This document shows, in pieces, positions 33,477 through 41,281 of a stretch of DNA of 52,350 bases. Numbering within the stretch: the stretch's first letter is position 1; every line of letters starts with the position of its first letter. Below the pieces are notes generated by a model, which searched no databases, was not told where the DNA came from, and was given only the letters and a program-made list of their open reading frames with translations. Source of the DNA: Negativibacillus sp. (lineage in GTDB: Bacteria; Bacillota; Clostridia; Oscillospirales; Ruminococcaceae); assembly GCA_020024325.1 (NCBI GenBank), contig JAHHTY010000006.1, positions 1 through 52,350 of the forward strand, written 5' to 3'. Made by a program: the position numbers and the translations under genes.

Positions 33477-33931
33477 ATAGAACAGAAATTGTCACCCTAA
33501 CAAATATGTGTATGATTTATCAATGCAACCAGGTTTTGGTAGAAAACAAGGTTCATTGTGACTAGAATGGTATTACATTTTCTGGTGGTCATGTGGAGAA
33601 AAATGAATCTTTCGCAGACGCTGTTATTCGCGAAGTATATGAAGAAACCGGGACTTACTATTCAATCACCACAACTGTGTGGTATCAAGGATTGGACAGA
33701 ATCTGACGGTTCACGATACATGGTTTTGGTTTTCTTTTATAAGACCGATAAATTTAAGGGTGAACTGAAATCTTCTGATGAAGGAAAGGTTTTTGGGTTT
33801 CTTTGGACACATTGTTAACAATGGATCTTTCTCTTGATATGGAAGATATGTTGAAAGTATTTTTGGACAATAATTTTAGTGAATTTCATTATTATCTCAA
33901 AAATGGTGAATGGACTCATGAATTAAAGTAA
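33473..33931 (+). pseudogene. Nudix hydrolase pseudogene (8-oxo-dGTP diphosphatase-like)
   Basis: Reading across frames recovers a protein of about 152 residues starting M-N-R-T-E-I-V-T-L-T-N-M, with a perfect Nudix box (G-G-H-V-E-K-N-E-S-F-A-D-A-V-I-R-E-V-Y-E) continuing E-T-G. Three lesions break it: an in-frame TAG at 33563-33565 (where Trp-like TGG would fit), an extra G in the GGG at 33650-33652 directly after E-T-G, and a missing T in the T run at 33790-33794. Intact relatives clean oxidised nucleotides from the pool. The rest of the protein stays readable, so the decay is recent. Confidence 0.85.
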
Positions 33932-33952
33932 TTCGTATCAATCTAACAGATT

Positions 33953-33998
33953 AAAAAAAAAGAGGAGTGCGTTGAAGTTCGACGCACTCCTCTTTTTT
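33953..33998. terminator. Strong bidirectional terminator
   Basis: AGAGGAGTGCGT pairs perfectly with ACGCACTCCTCT. Eight A precede and six T follow, so it works on either strand. It would have ended the Nudix transcript. Confidence 0.88.
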
Positions 33999-34010
33999 AC
34001 TGTAACTAAA

Positions 34011-34176
34011 ATGAAGAACGAAATGATTGAAAATCAGACAGATTACATCTCGATAGCCGGTGCAGAATCATATTATTGATGATATAGATTCTACACAAAT
34101 TGTAGATTTTTTAACCGGATTATCAGAGAATCACCAAAATCAATTTGCTATTTTAGAAAGCACGGAACAAGTTTAA
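34011..34176 (+). pseudogene. Possible frameshifted small gene
   Basis: Frame one gives M-K-N-E-M-I-E-N-Q-T-D-Y-I-S-I-A-G then a stop. A shift near 34075 opens I-D-D-I-D-S-T-Q-I-V-D-F-L-T-G-L-S-E-N-H to TAA 34174-34176. No ribosome site is seen and the end overlaps the convergent 115-residue gene by 24 bases. Weak evidence of gene debris, adjacent to the Nudix pseudogene. Confidence 0.25.
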
Positions 34177-34500
34177 AGTGGCATATCCTTCACAGATTTG
34201 TACCTCGGCAGAATCAATCATTGCACCAACCAAAATCAGTTCGTTTTCATCTCTAAAATCACTGGTTCCTGTCAATCTCCAATAACTTTCTTCAATCTCG
34301 GGGGCACGCCCTTTTGTCAAATTTTCCTCCAAGTGTTCTACTGCCTTTTGCAGCCTTGTATCAAAATTACTTGCAAAAAAGATATGAAATCCTTCCGGTT
34401 TTTTCTTGATCTTAACAACCATATCATCAGAACCCACCGAGAAGAAAAACGTAGTAAGTTCATCCACAATAGTAGTAACCTTTTTTCGTGTAAAATCCAT
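34153..34500 (-). CDS. Hypothetical protein, 115 residues
   Basis: No family recognised. Soluble, no signal peptide or membrane segment. It has an N-terminal M-D-F-T-R-K-K-V-T-T-I-V-D-E-L segment and the stretch R-A-P-E-I-E-E-S-Y-W-R-L-T-G-T near 67-82; the acidic/hydrophobic pattern looks like an alpha/beta domain. ATG 34500 follows GAAAGGAT. It lies 18 bases after the DUF1576 gene on the same strand, so the two are probably co-transcribed and may work together. Confidence 0.6.
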   Translation of the reverse strand: MDFTRKKVTTIVDELTTFFFSVGSDDMVVKIKKKPEGFHIFFASNFDTRLQKAVEHLEENLTKGRAPEIEESYWRLTGTSDFRDENELILVGAMIDSAEVQICEGYATLNLFRAF

Positions 34501-34518
34501 TTTTTTGTGATCCTTTCT

Positions 34519-35793
34519 TTACCGTTGATCTTTTCTATTCTTGAAAGCTTCTATCATCGGGACAACAATCAATGCCAACATACCCGCTGAGAATCCGTTG
34601 TTATAAAGATTTAAGCCTCCATGCAGGATGCTGGTATTGAGTACCATCGAAGAATGAAGGAATCCAACCAATATACCGTATTGCCAGCCAAACTGACCGC
34701 TGATTGGTGCAAGAGCTGTGCCAAACAGCGCCGCAAGCTGTACGCTGGGGTCATTGATATTCCATACTTTTACCAGAGAGCCCAGATAAACTCCAGCTAC
34801 GATTGGAACAATGTTGCGAAGATGTTTACCAAAAGCTCCAAAACCAATAATTGTCATAATTCCTCCCATGGTTGCACCATTGATGGTTCCTCCTGTGGCT
34901 AAAATATATGAAGTTGCGAAAATACCAAGGGTTCCCATATTAAACAAGGTGATTGGTACACCGTCCAGAAGGATAAAATCAGCCACCAGACGACCGGAAT
35001 GGCGGTAAACTCGCTTGATTGTCTTTTTATCATCTACCATTACCCATCCTGCTATCATTAAAGATGCTGAAAGCAGATACATATAGGTAATAACCTTCCA
35101 GTCATTTTCATAGGTCCAAATCAAGCTGGACGTAACCTCATATCCAAAAGACTTCATAACCGAAACAATCATTGTTCCAACTAGACCTGCCGCAAAGCCG
35201 ACGTTATAAAGATTATAGCCCTGATGAACCCTCAAGCAATAGGTAGCAAGCGGCGGAAGCAAAAAGCCAATAATTGTACCCACCAGCAAAGCCAGCATAA
35301 TTTTTATAAATATATTTTCGGACTCTAAAGCTACTTCTGTAATCATTGGAGCAAGCGCTGTTCCGTAAAGAGCAATGTAAACATATTTGGAAAATTTTTC
35401 TCTCTGTATTTTGGAAAACAGAAAGACACCAAAGATGATAGGCCAAATATTTGCAATATTTTTACCGAACATTGAAAATCCCGCCATCAAAAAAACACAG
35501 GCAATTGTAGCACCGCTTATCATTGCATGGCTCATTTTTATGATGGTAACAGAAGCTGCCATAATAATTCCTGAGTTTAGAAAAGTTGCTCCAAATCCAC
35601 CGACACTGCTGTAATCGGTAATCAATCCATCCGGGTGCAAAATAATCCTTTTCAGCCCGCATATAATTTCGGACGGCGTATCAAAGAAAAAAGCAAACAG
35701 GATCATTGAAATTGCCGACAGCCACAATACTCTCTCAATTATCATTGCAGTGCTATTTTGCCTGCCATTAACTTGAACATCTATAATCTCCAC
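34519..35793 (-). CDS. DUF1576 integral membrane protein with internal duplication
   Basis: 424 residues, about 12 hydrophobic segments, unknown function. Two halves share motifs in the same order: F-G-K-N-I-A-N-I-W-P-I-I-F-G-V with F-G-K-H-L-R-N-I-V-P-I-V-A-G-V, Y-G-T-A-L-A-P with F-G-T-A-L-A-P, and G-Y-N-L-Y-N-V-G-F-A-A-G with G-L-N-L-Y-N-N-G-F-S-A-G. This suggests an inverted- or direct-repeat transporter fold. The start is uncertain: GTG 35793 is only one base after AAGGAG. ATT 35787, seven bases from that site, is better placed but unusual. Followed 18 bases later by the 115-residue gene. Confidence 0.78.
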   Translation of the reverse strand: MEIIDVQVNGRQNSTAMIIERVLWLSAISMILFAFFFDTPSEIICGLKRIILHPDGLITDYSSVGGFGATFLNSGIIMAASVTIIKMSHAMISGATIACVFLMAGFSMFGKNIANIWPIIFGVFLFSKIQREKFSKYVYIALYGTALAPMITEVALESENIFIKIMLALLVGTIIGFLLPPLATYCLRVHQGYNLYNVGFAAGLVGTMIVSVMKSFGYEVTSSLIWTYENDWKVITYMYLLSASLMIAGWVMVDDKKTIKRVYRHSGRLVADFILLDGVPITLFNMGTLGIFATSYILATGGTINGATMGGIMTIIGFGAFGKHLRNIVPIVAGVYLGSLVKVWNINDPSVQLAALFGTALAPISGQFGWQYGILVGFLHSSMVLNTSILHGGLNLYNNGFSAGMLALIVVPMIEAFKNRKDQR

Positions 35794-35892
35794 TCTCCTT
35801 TTTTATTTTTTGAATTCCGACCCGTATATCGGAATCTCTTTTCTTCTATAATAATATAAAAATTTACTGTACGTCAAGAAGGTGGATAAAAT

Positions 35893-35932
35893 AAAAAAAC
35901 AAGCAAAGAAAAAATCTCTGCTTGCTTTTTTT
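35893..35932 (-). terminator. Terminator after the second DUF4358 lipoprotein gene
   Basis: CAAGCA-A-AGA pairs with TCT-C-TGCTTG, with A and T runs on the two sides; it starts 20 bases beyond the stop codon. Confidence 0.75.
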
Positions 35933-35951
35933 ATCTTATAAGTCCGTCCGA

Positions 35952-36509
35952 TTAAAAGAAAGAGGCGATGGTATCCACACCAATCTGTACCTGTTCCTGT
36001 GCAAATTTTACACTGTCCTCTTCGCTGACATCTTCTCTACTATCAAATCCGCCCAACATAACATAAAATACATAATCACCATGGCGAACAACCTTTGCTG
36101 ATTGTACCTTTGCAGTATTCATTGGGTAGTTAAAGGAGTTTTCCATCACATAGTCCAAATATTTCTGAAGCTGAGCTTCAATTTCTTCTCCTTTGCCTTC
36201 TTTTGCTTTCACTGCAATGAAGGTATCGACATGACCACTCATCATTGGTCCTTCTGCAATAAACTCTTCTACTTCATCTTTGTTTACACCGTAAACATCC
36301 TCAAGCATATCAGATTCGATTGGCATAGACGGAATATAATCTTCACCATATTTATCTTTTACTGCTTGTACAATATCAGCAAGTGCCGGTTGTTCAATCT
36401 GTTCTTGCTGTGTGTTGTTTCCTTGTTGCGAAGAATTAGCATTTGTGCAGGCTGCAAAAGAAGTAACAGCTAATGCAAGTGTTAAACAAAGGATAATAAT
36501 TTTTTTCAT
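35952..36509 (-). CDS. DUF4358-type lipoprotein (copy 2)
   Basis: 185 residues. The lipoprotein signal ends T-S-F-A-A-C (Cys21), followed by an Asn/Gln-rich linker and a domain of about 140 residues. The domain resembles the copy at 20852-21535: L-E-D-V-Y-G-V-x-x-x-E-V-E-E-F / L-K-D-V-F-G-L-x-x-x-D-I-E-E-Y, then I-A-V-K-A-K-E-G-K. It lacks the Lys/Asp-rich stretch of copy 1. Surface-anchored, unknown function. No co-transcribed neighbour; ATG 36509 follows GGAGATTGAATA. Confidence 0.75.
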   Translation of the reverse strand: MKKIIILCLTLALAVTSFAACTNANSSQQGNNTQQEQIEQPALADIVQAVKDKYGEDYIPSMPIESDMLEDVYGVNKDEVEEFIAEGPMMSGHVDTFIAVKAKEGKGEEIEAQLQKYLDYVMENSFNYPMNTAKVQSAKVVRHGDYVFYVMLGGFDSREDVSEEDSVKFAQEQVQIGVDTIASFF

Positions 36510-36704
36510 TATTCAATCTCCATTTCTTATTTCAAATCATAATACTCATTAAGTATTTATTGAAAAGATTCTTTCTATCAAAGATTTTCTTTTCATAAAT
36601 AAGGTGTCTTAACCTCTTTCATTTACTGCATGGGTTGCAAATTTTTTCTTAATTATTGAAAAAATCTATGATTTAATAGTTTGTTAATAAAAAAATCTAT
36701 ATCG
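36510..36704. other. Divergent intergenic region with inverted repeats
   Basis: Between the minus-strand lipoprotein and plus-strand yedF. Seen: ATACTCATTAAGTAT (36542-36556) and TGAAAAGA / TCTTTTCA arms (36561-36595). No gene. The repeats could be operators for either gene. Confidence 0.35.
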
Positions 36705-36733
36705 TTGAAATAAGGTGCTTTACATAGTATACT
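36705..36733 (+). promoter_or_regulatory. Promoter of yedF
   Basis: TTGAAA (36705-36710), 17 bases, TATACT (36728-36733), leaving a leader of about 90 bases. Confidence 0.7.
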
Positions 36734-36827
36734 TAAATCATAATCTAATTTAACTTCAATCAAATTGGGGGCAAAGAGAAAACGAATTCATCCCTTGCTC
36801 CATTAAAACAGAAAGGAAACTGATAAA

Positions 36828-37418
36828 ATGAATTTTGTAGATGCTCTGGGAAAAGCTTGTCCAATGCCGGTTATCCTTGCAAAAAAAGAAATTGATGCAG
36901 GCAATACTGCATTTGTGGTTGCTGTTGACAATGAAATAGCAGTCGAAAATTTAAAACGTCTTGCTGAAAATCAAGGTTATCTTTCCAATGTGGAAACAAA
37001 GGAAGGAAACTTTCATGTTACCTTTACTGCCGATGGGGCTTGCATTCCGGTCACATCTGATAAAGCAGAAGAGAACAAACCGGCAAACTGGGCTTTGTTT
37101 GTCGGAAAAGATTTCATCGGCGACGGTTCGGTGGAATTAGGAACCTCTTTGATGACCATGTTCTTTTATACCCTTTCAGAATCCAATGATGTTCCAAGAT
37201 ATATTTTATTCATGAATGGCGGAGTTAAACTTCCGGTAGAAAACGAACAGGTTGTTGAGCATCTGAAAACACTTCAGGAAAAAGGATCTAAAATTCTGGT
37301 TTGCGGAACCTGTCTTAAATTCTTTCAGATTGCAGATAATTTAAAAATCGGCACTATTTCTAATATGTACGATATTGCAGAAAAAATGCAGGCAGCCGAT
37401 AAGGTTATCACCCTGTAA
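36828..37418 (+). CDS. yedF: Sulfurtransferase-like selenium metabolism protein YedF
   Basis: 196 residues, two domains. The N-terminal TusA-like domain (about 1-72) has Cys11 in G-K-A-C-P-M-P-V, the persulfide cysteine of the family. The C-terminal DsrE-like domain (about 85-196) includes I-G-D-G-S-V-E-L-G-T-S-L-M and the L-V-C-G-T-C-L-K-F-F motif. This two-domain form is found mainly in bacteria that use selenium and is thought to handle sulfur or selenium, but its reaction is not established. No selD, selA or selenoprotein gene is visible nearby. ATG 36828 follows AGAAAGGAA; a terminator follows. Confidence 0.88.
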   Translation: MNFVDALGKACPMPVILAKKEIDAGNTAFVVAVDNEIAVENLKRLAENQGYLSNVETKEGNFHVTFTADGACIPVTSDKAEENKPANWALFVGKDFIGDGSVELGTSLMTMFFYTLSESNDVPRYILFMNGGVKLPVENEQVVEHLKTLQEKGSKILVCGTCLKFFQIADNLKIGTISNMYDIAEKMQAADKVITL

Positions 37419-37430
37419 ACAAACTGTATT

Positions 37431-37461
37431 AAAAAGAGGGGGGAAATTCCCCCCTCTTTTT
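37431..37461. terminator. Terminator between yedF and the GNAT gene
   Basis: AAAAAGAGGGGGGAA pairs with TTCCCCCCTCTTTTT, able to serve both convergent genes. Confidence 0.88.
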
Positions 37462-37463
37462 AT

Positions 37464-37928
37464 TTATATTAAATTTAATTTATAGCGCTTTGCATTCTCT
37501 GTCACTTCAAAGGCCCGAAAACCTACACTCTCAAACATTTTCTGTGAACCGATATTATAGTGATAGATCTCATTGACATACAATTCTTGATATCCAAGTG
37601 CTTTTGCCCTTTTAATCAAAGCGGACACAACACGCCTGCCAATTCCTTTTCCACGCAAGGTTTTATCCCCCACAACAATTGGCATATCGTTTTGCCAAAA
37701 AGTTACATCACCGATTGGGCGATATTCTTCCCCATCTTTCAGTTCAATAAAGTACACCTCGCCACGTTCTTGCAAATAGTGGTACATCTTTTTTAAACGC
37801 GTTCTATCGTATGGTTGGTTACATCCATCCACCAACATTAAGGTTTCTTCGTCCTGATACCACGCAAGAGCAAACTCATCTTGATCATCATATTTTCTTA
37901 AACGAAGTTCCTCGTCTACATCTCTCAT
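37464..37928 (-). CDS. GNAT-family N-acetyltransferase
   Basis: 154 residues. Transfers an acetyl group from acetyl-CoA to an unknown amine. The core has I-G-D-V-T-F-W near residue 72, the acetyl-CoA loop L-R-G-K-G-I-G-R-R-V near 91-100, and Y-H-Y-N-I-G-S-Q-K-M-F-E-S-V-G-F near 122-137, where the Asn-Ser-Lys pattern is typical. No Shine-Dalgarno sequence precedes ATG 37928; instead the perfect inverted repeat TAGCATA/TATGCTA lies directly upstream. It probably follows spoIIM on the same transcript (38-base gap). Confidence 0.85.
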   Translation of the reverse strand: MRDVDEELRLRKYDDQDEFALAWYQDEETLMLVDGCNQPYDRTRLKKMYHYLQERGEVYFIELKDGEEYRPIGDVTFWQNDMPIVVGDKTLRGKGIGRRVVSALIKRAKALGYQELYVNEIYHYNIGSQKMFESVGFRAFEVTENAKRYKLNLI

Positions 37929-37930
37929 TT

Positions 37931-37963
37931 TAGCATACTTTTTTTGTTTTTAAGAATATGCTA
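37931..37963 (-). promoter_or_regulatory. Inverted repeat at the GNAT translation start
   Basis: TAGCATA and TATGCTA arms enclose 19 A/T-rich bases between the spoIIM stop and the GNAT ATG, with the 3-prime arm two bases from the start codon. It could form a hairpin controlling initiation or be an operator. Confidence 0.4.
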
Positions 37964-37966
37964 GGG

Positions 37967-38599
37967 TTATACCAGCGACTGAAACAACAGTTTTAAAATT
38001 CCAACTAACAACGCTGCGGAGCCATTTAACAAATAAAATACTACAAATCGGGCAAGATAGATCCCCACACCGGAACCCGTTGGAGAAGATTGTTCTGTAC
38101 CTTCTCTGTGTGGCAGCAGTTCTGCCAGAAAACGAGCCGAAAAACGGAGTGATTCTTTTGCAGCTGTGACCAAAATCAAAACAGTCAGCACAGCTTCCGG
38201 CAAAAGCACCAACAGATAATACATTATCGCTCCTCTATCGCCCGAAGAATACGCATAAACACCCAGTACACCAAAGCCCAGCCCTTTAAAAAGCAATACC
38301 GTTAATACCAGCGGTTGAAAAATTGCTCCAAAACCACACAAGCAAATCAGCAAAAGCAGAGCTGCATTGGTCGCAAAGGTTGTCATAACTCCTGAAACAA
38401 AGCCCGAAGATCCCTTTGTTTGCGAAAGAAAGGCAGTCAGACTGTCTAAAATTGTCAGCTCCTGACTTGCAAGCCGCCCTCCCACTGCTACTCCCACCAA
38501 AAACACCAGCCCTAACAACAGGGTTGTTCGGTTTTTATCCAATTGGTGTTTCATATATCTTGCTGTGTATCCTTTTTTTCTTACCGGTGCTTTTACCAT
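37967..38599 (-). CDS. spoIIM: Stage II sporulation protein M
   Basis: 210 residues, five hydrophobic segments. SpoIIM is a membrane subunit of the SpoIID-SpoIIM-SpoIIP complex that drives engulfment of the forespore. The family pattern is N-R-T-T-L-L-L-G-L-V-F-L-V-G-V near 22-36, followed by a long middle with F-K-G-L-G-F-G near 104-110 and L-L-P-E-A near 131-135. ATG 38599 follows AAGGAG by 10 bases. spoIID and spoIIP are not in the window. Confidence 0.85.
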   Translation of the reverse strand: MVKAPVRKKGYTARYMKHQLDKNRTTLLLGLVFLVGVAVGGRLASQELTILDSLTAFLSQTKGSSGFVSGVMTTFATNAALLLLICLCGFGAIFQPLVLTVLLFKGLGFGVLGVYAYSSGDRGAIMYYLLVLLPEAVLTVLILVTAAKESLRFSARFLAELLPHREGTEQSSPTGSGVGIYLARFVVFYLLNGSAALLVGILKLLFQSLV

Positions 38600-38686
38600 G
38601 AATGTCCAACTCCTTGATTGTTCCTTTTTAGTTCATGGTTATGCCGGTTTCAGACAGAATATTCCTCTGAGTTTTATGCGGATTTT

Positions 38687-38720
38687 TTATCTCTCAAACA
38701 TAATTTGATTTGAGAGATAA
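38687..38720 (-). promoter_or_regulatory. Perfect hairpin spanning the lipoprotein stop codon
   Basis: A 12-bp inverted repeat TTATCTCTCAAA / TTTGAGAGATAA; the stop codon TAA (38689-38687) is the last part of the 3-prime arm on the minus-strand mRNA. A-rich sequence follows instead of T, so it is not a classical terminator for this gene. Confidence 0.6.
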
Positions 38721-39523
38721 TCCCATGAGGTTATCTTGTCATCATCATTTTTTTCTAGCTGTATAGTCAAGATAGAGGTATTGAAAACATCATGATCCGC
38801 ATCATAAAGATCAACTACCAATACGAGCATATCATCTTTTTCCTGTGCTCCACTGATGCGAAAAGTTGGTGTGTGTCCTCCCAACCCTTCCGGTTGAGCA
38901 TACGTTTTTGTTTCTGCCGAATATTCCTGATTGTTTTCTCTGATTTGTTCCTTTGTAACCGGAAAAACAGTGGTGATGGTGTCCTCGACCAGTTCTCTTG
39001 GAAAATCTTCTCCTTCATACTGAGAAGCTGTCTTTTCATCAAGTGAGAGCAACAAAGAATACCAAACCCCGTTGCCGAATTTTGGTGATTGTTCCGGTGA
39101 AAATTCCTGTGTAAGTATATTAGAAAGAATCAGCGGATTAACAATCTCACCATATTCCTGAAATTTACTATCCTCTTCCATATAGTTTATTGTGTTTGCA
39201 GATTCTTTTTTCTTTGATTGGTCTAATTGATTATCTGATGATTTTTGGTTGCGTGATAAATCTTTTTCTGATGTTTCATCATCAAACGTTTTATCTTCCA
39301 ACAGTTCGTCATCAAAAGTTGTATCCATATCGATTGGTTCTTCATCAGAACCGTCTTCCGGTTGTTCTTCTTGTTGCTCTAATTCTTGGTGCAAGGCTTC
39401 ATTTTGTTTTTCTTTTTGTCTGGGATTCTGTTCTACCGCTTCCCTTGATGTGCAACCTGTTGTGGCAAGAATCATCGTTAACAGTAACAGACAAATCTGT
39501 TTTGATAAAAAATTTATCTTCAT
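38687..39523 (-). CDS. Acidic lipoprotein of unknown function
   Basis: 278 residues. The lipoprotein signal ends L-A-T-T-G-C (Cys about 24). A strongly acidic, Gln/Glu/Asp-rich linker follows (about 28-115) with a short repeat T-F-D-D-E-L-L-E-D-K / T-F-D-D-E-T, then a globular domain (about 120-278) with no recognised motif. Likely anchored on the outer face of the membrane. ATG 39523 follows AAAGGGGG. It precedes spoIIM by 87 bases; a spore-related role is possible from position only. Confidence 0.7.
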   Translation of the reverse strand: MKINFLSKQICLLLLTMILATTGCTSREAVEQNPRQKEKQNEALHQELEQQEEQPEDGSDEEPIDMDTTFDDELLEDKTFDDETSEKDLSRNQKSSDNQLDQSKKKESANTINYMEEDSKFQEYGEIVNPLILSNILTQEFSPEQSPKFGNGVWYSLLLSLDEKTASQYEGEDFPRELVEDTITTVFPVTKEQIRENNQEYSAETKTYAQPEGLGGHTPTFRISGAQEKDDMLVLVVDLYDADHDVFNTSILTIQLEKNDDDKITSWDYLSNQIMFER

Positions 39524-39559
39524 GTCGAAATCCCCCTTTCTTTATGTAATCGTTCTTTT

Positions 39560-39589
39560 AGTATACCTTGTCTTGATTATATCCGTCAA
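39560..39589 (-). promoter_or_regulatory. Promoter of the acidic lipoprotein gene
   Basis: Minus strand TTGACG (39584-39589), 18 bases, TATACT (39560-39565). Confidence 0.7.
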
Positions 39590-39635
39590 GTTTCTATTTT
39601 TAACAAAATCTCTTTTGATAACTATACGCAACATG

Positions 39636-39678
39636 ACAGGGCAGCAGACTGAAACTTCAATCTACTGCCCTGTTTTTC
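39636..39678 (+). terminator. Terminator hairpin facing against scfB
   Basis: ACAGGGCAG-C-AGA pairs with TCT-A-CTGCCCTGT, with TTTTTC only on the plus strand. scfB ends at 39691 on the minus strand, so the T-run is on the wrong side for it. The hairpin may still end the scfB mRNA or block antisense transcription. Confidence 0.6.
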
Positions 39679-39690
39679 TTATTGATTTTA

Positions 39691-41100
39691 TTATTCGATA
39701 TCTAAATCTGCCAGTGCAGCTTTAATCATGATAGCGCACTCCAGACGTTTTTTCTCTAAATCGCAGGCAACCTTGTATGGTTTCTTGATTGCACCTGCAT
39801 ATTCCAAATTGTTTGCATTACATCCGCCGCTACAATAGAATTTTGCCCAGCAGTTTTTACATTCAGGTTTTGTATAAACGGTTGTTTTTGCAAAAGAATC
39901 TTTAATTTCGGTGTTCAGAGATTGGTCGTGTACACTTCCCATAATCCATTCCGGTTTACCAACAAACTGATGACATGGGTAAACGTCACCCTCCGGTGTA
40001 ACAGAAACATATTCATTACCACAGCCACAGCCTCTCAAACGTTTGATGGCACATGGTCCCTGGTCTAAGTCGATCATGAAATGGAAGAAGTTGAAGAACT
40101 CACCGTTCTTGCGTTTTTCAATGATAATTTTTGCAAGTTTTTCGTATTCAGCAAATACTTCCGGAAGGTCCTCTTCAGTCAGTGCATAATCAAGTTTCGG
40201 GTCGGTAACAACCGGCTCAATGGAAATCTGATCAAATCCGTTTTTATAAAAATGAAGAACATCTTCAGAGAAATCTTTATTGCATTTTGTAAAGGTTCCT
40301 CGTACATAATACTGACCGTCGCCTCTTGCCTTTACCAGCTTCTGGAATTTTGGCAAAATCTGGTCATGGCATCCGCTGCCGTCTACATGGAAACGCATAC
40401 GGTCGTTGACTTCTTTTCTTCCGTCAATGGAAAGAACAACATTGTACATCTCTTTATTGATATAATCAATTTTATCATCTGTCAACAACAGACCGTTGGT
40501 TGTGATGGTAAAACGGAACTTTTTGTTGTACTCTTCTTCTTTGGAACGAGCGTAATCTACAACCTCTTTTACAACATCAAAGTTCATCAGAGGTTCACCG
40601 CCAAAGAAATCCATCTCCAAATTATGTCTGTCGCCGGAATATTTAAGGAGATAATCAATCGCTTTTTTTCCGACTTCCGCACTCATCAGTTTACGCTCGC
40701 CGCCAAAGTCACCCGTTGCAGCAAAGCAGTATTTGCAGCGCAAATTACAGTCATGCGCTACATTCAGGCACATTGCCTTGATTGGTGCAGAAACCATCAT
40801 ATTTGCAAACTGTTCGTAATCATCTGAGGTAAACAACTGTCCGTTGTCATACATCTCATAAATTTCACCGTATGCTTCTTCCAGCTGTGCTCTTTCAAAA
40901 CGGTTTTCCAAAGCAGCAAAAACTTCTGCCGGATATTCTTTTTCCAGCTTTTCCGAAAAATTGCTGTCAAAGGATCTTGCCAGGAAAGACGCATCCAAAA
41001 GCTGAATCATATCATAAACCATCTCATCAACAACATGAACAGCTCCGCTGTTAATATCCATAACAATGTTGTATCCATTTAACTGAAAACTATGTAACAT
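39691..41100 (-). CDS. scfB: SCIFF peptide maturase, radical SAM/SPASM thioether-forming enzyme
   Basis: 469 residues. Forms a cysteine-to-threonine thioether in the SCIFF peptide using S-adenosylmethionine. The N terminus is a precursor-binding domain, the radical SAM cluster is at Cys118, Cys122 and Cys125 (C-N-L-R-C-K-Y-C), and the C-terminal SPASM region carries further clusters (G-C-G-C-G, Y-P-C-H, C-K-N-C-W-A-K-F-Y-C-S-G-G-C). Length and layout match ScfB of Clostridia. The precursor gene scfA is 181 bases upstream on the same strand, separated by a hairpin that may lower scfB expression. ATG 41100 follows GAAAGGAA. Confidence 0.95.
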   Translation of the reverse strand: MLHSFQLNGYNIVMDINSGAVHVVDEMVYDMIQLLDASFLARSFDSNFSEKLEKEYPAEVFAALENRFERAQLEEAYGEIYEMYDNGQLFTSDDYEQFANMMVSAPIKAMCLNVAHDCNLRCKYCFAATGDFGGERKLMSAEVGKKAIDYLLKYSGDRHNLEMDFFGGEPLMNFDVVKEVVDYARSKEEEYNKKFRFTITTNGLLLTDDKIDYINKEMYNVVLSIDGRKEVNDRMRFHVDGSGCHDQILPKFQKLVKARGDGQYYVRGTFTKCNKDFSEDVLHFYKNGFDQISIEPVVTDPKLDYALTEEDLPEVFAEYEKLAKIIIEKRKNGEFFNFFHFMIDLDQGPCAIKRLRGCGCGNEYVSVTPEGDVYPCHQFVGKPEWIMGSVHDQSLNTEIKDSFAKTTVYTKPECKNCWAKFYCSGGCNANNLEYAGAIKKPYKVACDLEKKRLECAIMIKAALADLDIE

Positions 41101-41224
41101 TTTTATTCCTTTCCACAGGACTTACCCGTCCTTTACCCAATGCTCTGCTTTTGCCGTCACACTGCTCTCAAAAACATCGGCAAAATTTTATCCCTAACAT
41201 TTTTTGCTGATTAAAGATATAGAC

Positions 41225-41256
41225 AAAACGATAGGGACAGCAAAGCTGCCCCTATC
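41225..41256 (-). terminator. Attenuating hairpin between scfA and scfB
   Basis: GATAGGGGCAGC pairs with GCTGTCCCTATC (one G-U) around TTT, with CGTTTTGTC following on the minus strand. It would end most transcripts after scfA, letting precursor exceed enzyme. Confidence 0.7.
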
Positions 41257-41281
41257 AAATGAATCTCATCTTAGTGCAAAA

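Noticed and set aside
33558..33818. 86-codon frame as an intact small protein
   Set aside because: Its middle matches a Nudix protein out of register with the N-terminal part; it is better read as one segment of a frameshifted pseudogene.
38600..38686. Sigma-E promoter before spoIIM
   Set aside because: A GAATATT-N14-CATAACCA sequence is visible, but the -10 match is too poor to list as a feature.
40081..40827. 248-codon plus-strand frame opposite scfB
   Set aside because: Antisense to the radical SAM and SPASM domains; implausible composition and no start signal.
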